From NCBI RefSeq assembly GCF_004345245.1, contig NZ_SLUQ01000008.1, positions 1 through 64,000 of the forward strand: a stretch of 64,000 nucleotides of DNA. The letters run 5' to 3'. The notes below the pieces were generated by a model. It was not told the DNA's origin. It saw nothing but the letters and a program-made list of their open reading frames with translations, and did not search any database. Shown piece after piece: positions 17,772 to 24,354 of this stretch (positions are counted from its first letter, which is position 1; each line of letters starts with the position of its first letter). The DNA is from Rhizobium sp. BK251. Its GTDB lineage: Bacteria; Pseudomonadota; Alphaproteobacteria; Rhizobiales; Rhizobiaceae. A program made the translations under genes and the position numbers.

Positions 17772-19391
17772 TCATGCGCACAGCTCATTGGTGATCGGGT
17801 CATCCTTGCCGTTTCCGAACTGTTTGTGTTGCTTGTCTGTTGCCATAGGCAACTTTCGTATAGCAGCCCTACGACACCAACCATGCGTCGAATGCAGGTA
17901 ACGCTCCGCGACTGAACGAGCGGCCGGCTCCGTTCCCAGACATTCGAGGGCAAGCCGATGGAGATATCCATCGTCCGTGCCATCGCCTTCTCGCAGAAAC
18001 CTTGTTGCCCTTGAGGCCCCGATGGCGCTTCCGCGAACGAGCACAAGACCCTTCAACCGCGAAAATGGGTGGGATGCATCATCCAGCAGCAACTCCGAGA
18101 CGTTGCCAAGCATGCGATCTCGGCCTGCCTGCGTTCTCCGACGAATAGCCCTCTTCACAGTACTGACGAAAAAGGCTGTGTGATGTGTGTGCTCGGCCAC
18201 GAACTGCGCCGCAAGCCGCGTGTGATGCATGTTGCGAAGAAAAACGGCGGATCGAATCCATCGTTGGATGTCGCCTCTCGCTTGAGTTTCCATCGCGGTC
18301 ACATACAATTCATCGAAATCCACCCTCTTCAATGATCTCATCGCGCCGCGCACCATGGGGGAAGCATTTTCCGGCGGAGCCCCTGATTCCACTTGCGATA
18401 TGCGTTCGTCCAAGCGGTTAGATGCGACTATTTCATAGCGGTCTGCGGCTTGACCTACCTTCTTTCGAAGAATCTTTGTCTTTGAAGGATTTATTGCCAG
18501 TCCAATATTGCCAACGGCTTGAGTGACGGCGTCAAGTGCGTCGTGTGCCTCGTCTTGACTGGAGCAGAAAAACACAAAATCATCTGAGAACCTGCAATAT
18601 TGGAATCCTTCACGCAGTAAATTTTGATCGACAGGAATTAGCAGGGCTTCCGCAAGCAAGCTCGATGCTAAGGAACCGATCAGAAGACCGCCGTCAAAGT
18701 TTGAATTCCAATGTCGCACCAGTCTCATTAAATATTCTGCGATTTTTTCCTGACGAGTGAGCCGCGATAAGCTGTTTTCAAGATTGTCAAGGGGGATGCT
18801 CGGATAAAACTCCTTAATGTCCGCCTTTAGGATATACTCTGAATCAATGGCACGATCCGAGTATTTTGCCTGCTGCCGAAAGGCACGATGACTTTGAATG
18901 CCGCCAACAAAATCGATCCTTTCGGGATTCCCCCGATATGAAAACACGACATTTTGGTCCGACCGGGGCCGGAGCGATTCAAACTCACGTGCGAGCTGTA
19001 CGGCAAGTGAGTTGTAGACCAGAAGATCGCCAGGCTCGAAAACGGAGAATTGGCGCATGCCTGGTGCGCTGGGCTTGGGCACGGAGAGTAGTTCTGGCTC
19101 TCCGAAACGGTCGGGTGAGAAACCGGATCGGATGATATCAAGTGCTCTGTTCGTCAGGGCGGACCTAAGCCGGTCACTTCCGCGAATGAGTTCCACTTCA
19201 AAGGGCCGCGGGAAATGCCACATTGTTTCGACTGGGGAAATTGGTATGCATGCCCTCACAGTGTCGTCTATGGAATAATCGACATGCGCGAAAGCGGTGC
19301 GTCTTACACCTAAGCTGCAGGTGCCTGCGAGGCTCGCAGCAAAGAGCCCGCTAACGAATTGCCTCCGAGAAATACCTCCACTAGACGACAT
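17772..19391 (-). CDS. Reverse transcriptase with Tat-type leader (UG/Abi-like)
   Basis: A 539-residue protein with an RNA-directed DNA polymerase core. Motif A is LKADIKEFYPSI (catalytic D191), motif B GLLIGSLASSLLAE, motif C CRFSDDFVFF (D270, D271; FSDD in place of YADD), motif D LAINPSKTKI. All three catalytic Asp are kept. The C-terminal 200 residues look alpha-helical, like the HEAT-like tails of Abi/UG reverse transcriptases. The N-terminus has an unexpected twin-arginine leader: SRRQFVSGLFAASLAGTCSL, ending AFA, so the protein may be exported. I prefer the ATG at 19391; another in-frame ATG at 19418 leaves the leader unchanged. It follows the TIR-STAND gene by 3-30 bp, so the two are one operon. 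Not a group II intron maturase or recognisable retron: no X/En domain and no adjacent msr-msd seen. Confidence 0.88.
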   Translation of the reverse strand: MSSSGGISRRQFVSGLFAASLAGTCSLGVRRTAFAHVDYSIDDTVRACIPISPVETMWHFPRPFEVELIRGSDRLRSALTNRALDIIRSGFSPDRFGEPELLSVPKPSAPGMRQFSVFEPGDLLVYNSLAVQLAREFESLRPRSDQNVVFSYRGNPERIDFVGGIQSHRAFRQQAKYSDRAIDSEYILKADIKEFYPSIPLDNLENSLSRLTRQEKIAEYLMRLVRHWNSNFDGGLLIGSLASSLLAEALLIPVDQNLLREGFQYCRFSDDFVFFCSSQDEAHDALDAVTQAVGNIGLAINPSKTKILRKKVGQAADRYEIVASNRLDERISQVESGAPPENASPMVRGAMRSLKRVDFDELYVTAMETQARGDIQRWIRSAVFLRNMHHTRLAAQFVAEHTHHTAFFVSTVKRAIRRRTQAGRDRMLGNVSELLLDDASHPFSRLKGLVLVRGSAIGASRATRFLREGDGTDDGYLHRLALECLGTEPAARSVAERYLHSTHGWCRRAAIRKLPMATDKQHKQFGNGKDDPITNELCA

Positions 19392-19421
19392 CGTCCGATC
19401 CTCCGGTTTGTGGCACATCCA

Positions 19422-22400
19422 TCAAGATTGCTCGAGTAGTTCCTTTGCTCGATTGATCAACTCCTGCCCTTCTGGAGCAGAGAGCGCCCAGATCCTTGCA
19501 TCGTCAGATCGTCCGCCGACGACGGCCCGGTTACCGTCAGGGCTAAACACGGCGGAGAAGACATCGCGATGGTGGCCAGTCAGAATTGCAAGCTCGCTCT
19601 CGGTCTCGATGTCCCAGATGCGCGCAGTTCGATCGGCGGAACTCGTAATAATCTGGGTTCCATCCTTGTTGAACTCCGCCGAGTACAGACCACCCTTATG
19701 GCCCCTCAAGGTATGAAGCAGCGACCTACTCGGATATTCCCAGACAGAAGCCGTGCCGTCACTGGATGCTGTCACCAGTCTCATGCCATCTAGGCTAAAG
19801 GTAATAGCGTATACTGCGTCGACTTGTGTTTGCGGCAACGGCGCCAATTCACTCTTGGTTTGAATATCCCAGAAGCGGACCACGGTCTGGTATGATGAGG
19901 CTGCCAGGACGCTGCTGTCAGGACTGAAGTCAAGGGAGAGGACACCTTGACGGAAGCTTCCCAATGTACAGATCGGCTCTCCCGTCGCTGAGTCCCATAG
20001 GCGAACTGTTCCGTCATAAGAGCCTGTGGCAACTATCGGCAATGTAGGCGCGAACTTCACCGCTGTGATCGGCCGGGTGTGCCCTATCAGCCGAGAGATG
20101 ATATGACCGTCAGCCGTGTCTCGGACTTGCACCGTACGATCGTATGAACCGTTAGCAATCTGCTGCCCATCCGAGCTGAAGGCGACGCCCCGGGCGGCTG
20201 TGGTGCTACCTTTTTCCCAGATCTGAGCTCCGGTACTGGCGTTCCAAAGCTTGATGGTCCCATCCTTCGAGGTCGTGCCTAGCAATTTTCCGTCCGGGGA
20301 GAAGGCTATCGAGGTGACGTCATTCTTGTGCTTCAGCACTACGTCGCTTTCTCCTGACGCCGCTATGACAGCTTGTCGCAATGCACCGAGTGCTTCCGGG
20401 GCAAATTGGCGATTCGGGTTGGAAAGATCATCCGGCAGAGCCTGAAGAGCGAGGCGGAGAGCCGCCATGGGATCGCCGGCCTCGGTCTCTTTAAGCGATT
20501 GGCCAGCGAGTGCCAGTGATTCCGAACGTTGGGCGTCGTTTCGCTGTTGAACCGACGATAGATAGAAGTAACCCGTTGCCGCGGAAAGCAGGGCCAGGAC
20601 GAGTGCTGCCGCCAGGGACCCATAGGTTGTCCAGGCGCGTATGCGGTCACGTCTAAGCCGCTCGGTCTCGGCGAGGAGAAATGTCTCGCCACTTTCTTTA
20701 ATGTAATGGTCCTCGATGTCGGTAAGCCAGGCTCGATGTTCAGATCTCAGTGAAGCGTAGCGATCATAATCTGCACGATTGGCGAGTGTCTTGGGCTTCT
20801 CGCCTGTCGGCGCAGCGACCCAATTTGTCACGCTGTCAATCAGGCTCCCGAGTCGTCGAACGGCAAGCGACGTTTCCCTGCTGCCGAGCTGGTTTTGCAG
20901 CCAAACCCACTGAGTAATTAACGCTTCATGCGCCGGTTCAACCGACTCTCCTTCTGTGGTCGCCAGCAGCCGGGCGCAGTCGCTGCTGGTCAGCTTCCTG
21001 GCGAGAGAGGCGCGCGCCTCATCGAGGTCCGCAAGGCGAGCTGCCCGCCGAGTCACGCCCCCTGTATCGCCGAGCCGGATCAGGCGTACGAATAGCGGAA
21101 CCAGTAGATCCTGCTCTTGAGCAGACAGCTTGGTCTCGCGGACGTTGTCGGCTTCGTACGCCAGCGCACCCGCAATGCCATTGACCTTCTCGTACGCCTC
21201 AAGCAGACCCCCGGCTTCCTGACGATGGCGCCATATTGCATCCAGTGCCATTTGCACAAGGGCAAGGTCTCCCGGTTGATCCATCATGTCGCGCTGGAAG
21301 GCGCGCGCCAAAGCATTGATTTCATCAACATTTGTGTGGCCGGCCATCTCCAGCGGTCGACTTACGACCTGCACCAGACCTTCATTGCCAATGCGGCGCA
21401 ACCTGTAGACGGCGCCACTGCCATCTTCACCAAGCCGCTGCCACAGACGGTCATGCCCGCTCAGGAGATTGAAGTAGTCAGACCGGACAGTCAGCAAGAC
21501 ATAAAAGTTCCAATCGGCCAAAGCAAGAAGCAGATCTGCAAATGGTTGACGGTCGTCTTCCGGTGTTAATGTGAGCAATTCCTCAAACTGATCGACGTAC
21601 AACAGGGACTGCGTCTTTTTTGGATCGAGATCGCAACGAATTGCATGAGCCGTCTCGTATGGCTGGCTGAGATCAACACGCTCGCGCAACCTGCGGCGGT
21701 GTTCGGGGTCTAAATTCAGTACTCGCGCCGCGGCGTCGATGCCGTCCTTCAGGCCAATCAATGGATCGGCGCCAGGCCGCATTATGACTACGTGGCGGAT
21801 TCGATCATCGGGCTCCCGCCCACCTAATTCCTCAAGGGCGCCGCCTCGGAACCGAGGGACCAATCCAGCCTGGACGAGGGATGATTTGCCCGCTCCGCTG
21901 TCGGCCACAATCGCCATCAAATTGTAGCGCTGCATTAGCGCGATGACTTGCTCAATCTCCTCCTCGCGTCCAAAAAACCTATCCGCCCAATCTTCCGTCA
22001 TTGAGCGGAGGCCAATAAAGGGCTGATCTGTTGCTACGAAACGGCGCTTTTCTGGGCCGGCGACTATGACGGTTAGTAATTTAGTAAATTCCTGCTGATT
22101 GTTGAGCGGGTCTCGGACACCTTGGTGCTGCGCCGCAAACGGCGGAAGGGATCTGGAGCCCGCTGCGTTTGCGGCCAAAATCGGAATAAATGGAATGGCA
22201 TTTTCACCAGTCGCTCGCGAGATTCCGAGGCTCACCTCGCGTTCAACCCAGTTCACCACACCCCTAGAACCAACGTAGACGGCAAAGGCTGTCGCTTGCT
22301 TGCTAATTGCGTCGGCTAGTTCACGCTGCCATAGGTCGCCCGGACTCAAGTCATCCTTGTCAAACCAAACGGTCAAGCCAGCGGCCTTCGCCGCCTCCGA

Positions 22401-22481
22401 GTCAAGGATCCGACGTTTGAGTTCGCGAGCAGCTTCAGTATCTGCTCCAGAGTGGCTCAAGAACAAACACGGCTGAGACAT
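19422..22481 (-). CDS. TIR - STAND NTPase - TM - WD40 protein
   Basis: A 1019-residue multidomain protein. TIR domain at 1-140 (CLFLSHSGADTEAARELK; VWFDKDDLSPGDLW), with W78-V-E-R-E82 matching the WxxxE placement of the catalytic Glu in SARM1-type NADases. STAND NTPase at about 165-560: FFGREEEIEQV, P-loop ADSGAGKSS (193-201, first Gly replaced by Ala), Walker B LLYVDQFEE (293-301), LLTVRSDYF (329-337). One membrane helix at 618-642, preceded by an Arg-rich segment. Seven WD40 repeats fill about 700-1000 (IKLWNASTG, VRLWDSATG, ARIWDIETE and others), one full propeller. The architecture is that of a bacterial immune or conflict sensor: WD40 senses, STAND oligomerises, TIR depletes NAD or makes a signal. 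Positive-inside places WD40 outside the cytoplasm. First gene of an operon with the reverse transcriptase. Confidence 0.92.
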   Translation of the reverse strand: MSQPCLFLSHSGADTEAARELKRRILDSEAAKAAGLTVWFDKDDLSPGDLWQRELADAISKQATAFAVYVGSRGVVNWVEREVSLGISRATGENAIPFIPILAANAAGSRSLPPFAAQHQGVRDPLNNQQEFTKLLTVIVAGPEKRRFVATDQPFIGLRSMTEDWADRFFGREEEIEQVIALMQRYNLMAIVADSGAGKSSLVQAGLVPRFRGGALEELGGREPDDRIRHVVIMRPGADPLIGLKDGIDAAARVLNLDPEHRRRLRERVDLSQPYETAHAIRCDLDPKKTQSLLYVDQFEELLTLTPEDDRQPFADLLLALADWNFYVLLTVRSDYFNLLSGHDRLWQRLGEDGSGAVYRLRRIGNEGLVQVVSRPLEMAGHTNVDEINALARAFQRDMMDQPGDLALVQMALDAIWRHRQEAGGLLEAYEKVNGIAGALAYEADNVRETKLSAQEQDLLVPLFVRLIRLGDTGGVTRRAARLADLDEARASLARKLTSSDCARLLATTEGESVEPAHEALITQWVWLQNQLGSRETSLAVRRLGSLIDSVTNWVAAPTGEKPKTLANRADYDRYASLRSEHRAWLTDIEDHYIKESGETFLLAETERLRRDRIRAWTTYGSLAAALVLALLSAATGYFYLSSVQQRNDAQRSESLALAGQSLKETEAGDPMAALRLALQALPDDLSNPNRQFAPEALGALRQAVIAASGESDVVLKHKNDVTSIAFSPDGKLLGTTSKDGTIKLWNASTGAQIWEKGSTTAARGVAFSSDGQQIANGSYDRTVQVRDTADGHIISRLIGHTRPITAVKFAPTLPIVATGSYDGTVRLWDSATGEPICTLGSFRQGVLSLDFSPDSSVLAASSYQTVVRFWDIQTKSELAPLPQTQVDAVYAITFSLDGMRLVTASSDGTASVWEYPSRSLLHTLRGHKGGLYSAEFNKDGTQIITSSADRTARIWDIETESELAILTGHHRDVFSAVFSPDGNRAVVGGRSDDARIWALSAPEGQELINRAKELLEQS

Positions 22482-22932
22482 TGTAGCTCATCCGATTGAT
22501 CATCCAAGTTAATTAGAGCGCAGCATTACTCACTCGCCGGGGCGAGGCCCTATTGTATTGGTTATGCGCTGGATAATTACCTATATTTCAGCCGCTCCAT
22601 CGTTACGGTATGCAATATGTATATCCAGTATTGTTTCCGCGTTTTCATTTTATAAGACCATACACTAGAGAATTACTTTAGACAATTCGATTTCCATCTC
22701 GATGGAATTGCTTCTCACCGAGTGGGGCGTTCCACTTTAGACCGGACACTCAGCAAGTAAGAAAGCTCAAGCCTTTGCTGGTCGGCGATGTCCGGCGGCG
22801 AATCCTGGCGCAATCATATGGGCAGGGCCGGCGACGGTTCTGGCCGCGCCAAGGCCTGCATTCCATTCCGCGCTCGAAGGATAAGCGGGCGTCACCAAGC
22901 CTGGTCGTTCTGTCAGGCAACCGCTACATCGA
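22482..22932. other. AT-rich upstream region of the TIR-STAND/RT operon
   Basis: The 22482-22740 part is clearly more AT-rich than the flanks. It contains a dyad CTCGCC-GG-GGCGAG (22533-22546) and a perfect TTCCATC-TC-GATGGAA dyad (22692-22707). No protein gene is supported. It must contain the operon promoter and could hold an RNA used by the reverse transcriptase, but I cannot identify a retron-type msr-msd fold by eye. From about 22770 the composition returns to that of the neighbouring chromosome. Confidence 0.5.
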
Positions 22933-24171
22933 TCATTGGTCGTCCTGCGGGTTGTCGAACTCTGGCACGTTGCCGGCGGCGGGGGGGAGGTGGGGGGCCT
23001 GGGTGAGGGGGAGTGCGGCGGCGGCGGCCTTGTTTTCCATGATCTTGGCCATGACCGCCTCGTGCTGGCGTGTGAATGCACCACGATTGTCCATGGCGAA
23101 CTGCTGCGATCTGCGAAGCGCCGCGAGGTGGCCGTTGATCTCGGGCACGACATAGCGCGCGACCATGTCCCAGCTGCGGCGGATGTTTTCGGGGCTGGCC
23201 CAGTCATGGGCGAAGCCGATGATTGTGCCGAAGCCGCCGCTGATCTCCAGCACGGATTTGATCTTGGCAACGAGGTCGTCGGGTGTGCCGATGGTGGTGG
23301 GCGCACCTTCCGAGAAGGCGGTCATGTCGACGGCCTCGTCCGGCGATGTGAACGGCTGCACGCCCGGCATCTTCAGAAGCCCGCAAACAAATTCGTTATG
23401 ATAGCGAAGGAGGCCATCGCGCACCTCGCTGCGGGCCTGCTCGCGCGTTTCGGCGATGTGCCAGCTGAGCATCACCCGCCAGTTCCGCCGATCGACCGTG
23501 TTACCGTGCTCGACCGCCGCCTGCTCGGCGAAAGCCCACTGCCGCGGCAGCGACAGCAGGCCCTGGCTCGACAGCGAGCCGAGCGAGATGACCCCGATAC
23601 CGTGCTTGCCGGCGAGCGTCATGCCTGAGGGACTGATCTGCGAGGCAACGACGAAGGGTATCTCTTCCTGGAGCGGCAGGATCTGCAGTGCCGCATCCTG
23701 CAGGGTGAACCAATCGCTTCTGGCCGTGACGCGCTCGCCGTTGAACAGGCGCCGGATGATGCCGATGGCCTCGTCCTGGCGGTCGCGCTGGACCATGGGA
23801 TCGATGCCGAGCGCATGGGCGTCGGAGGCCAAGGCGCCCGGTCCCGAGCCGAAGATCGCCCGGCCGCCCGTCATATGGTCAAGCTGCACCATGCGCTGGG
23901 CAACGTTGAAGGGATGATGATAGGGCAGCGAGACGACGCCTGTTCCGAGGCGAATGCGCTTTGTGCGTTCGCCCGCGGCGGCCAGAAACATCTCCGGGGA
24001 GGCGATCGTTTCCCAGCCGCCCGAATGGTGCTCGCCGCACCAGAACTCGTCGTAGCCGAGCAGGTCCAGATGCTCGACGAGGTCGAGGTCGCGCCGGTAC
24101 TGCAGCATCGGGTGCTCGCCAACGGGATGATGAGGCGGGAGGAAGGCGCCAAAGCGTAGCCGTGACATCAT
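22933..24171 (-). CDS. LLM-class flavin-dependent oxidoreductase (luciferase-like)
   Basis: A 412-residue cytoplasmic TIM-barrel monooxygenase of the bacterial-luciferase family, which oxidises small organics with reduced FMN supplied by a reductase. Family signatures: EFWCGEHHSGGWETIASPEMFLA at the N-terminus (the HH pair), IRLGTGVVSLPYHHP, RAIFGSGPGALASDA and IRRLFNGERV. The ATG at 24171 (AGGAG upstream) starts directly with MSRLRFGAF; 22 residues of longer frame lack family similarity. It carries an Ala/Pro-rich C-terminal tail. The substrate is unknown. The winged-helix regulator gene lies 183 bp upstream on the same strand. Confidence 0.88.
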   Translation of the reverse strand: MMSRLRFGAFLPPHHPVGEHPMLQYRRDLDLVEHLDLLGYDEFWCGEHHSGGWETIASPEMFLAAAGERTKRIRLGTGVVSLPYHHPFNVAQRMVQLDHMTGGRAIFGSGPGALASDAHALGIDPMVQRDRQDEAIGIIRRLFNGERVTARSDWFTLQDAALQILPLQEEIPFVVASQISPSGMTLAGKHGIGVISLGSLSSQGLLSLPRQWAFAEQAAVEHGNTVDRRNWRVMLSWHIAETREQARSEVRDGLLRYHNEFVCGLLKMPGVQPFTSPDEAVDMTAFSEGAPTTIGTPDDLVAKIKSVLEISGGFGTIIGFAHDWASPENIRRSWDMVARYVVPEINGHLAALRRSQQFAMDNRGAFTRQHEAVMAKIMENKAAAAALPLTQAPHLPPAAGNVPEFDNPQDDQ

Positions 24172-24354
24172 GGAACTCCTGGAAAGCGGGATCGGAGCCG
24201 ATGGCCGGATGCTAGGCGTCTCGCTGACTCTGGGCAAGCCTCGTGTCGGCCATGCCTTTCGCGTTCACGACAAAAGGGCCCACCTGCCAACTCTGCATGG
24301 GTTGCCGCATGGAATGGATGCTTCGCTGGGTCGTGAAGTCGGCCCTGGCCATGC

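Noticed and set aside
17772..19391. Group II intron maturase
   Set aside because: No maturase X or endonuclease domain, and no intron boundary or domain V-like RNA structure recognised in the flanks.
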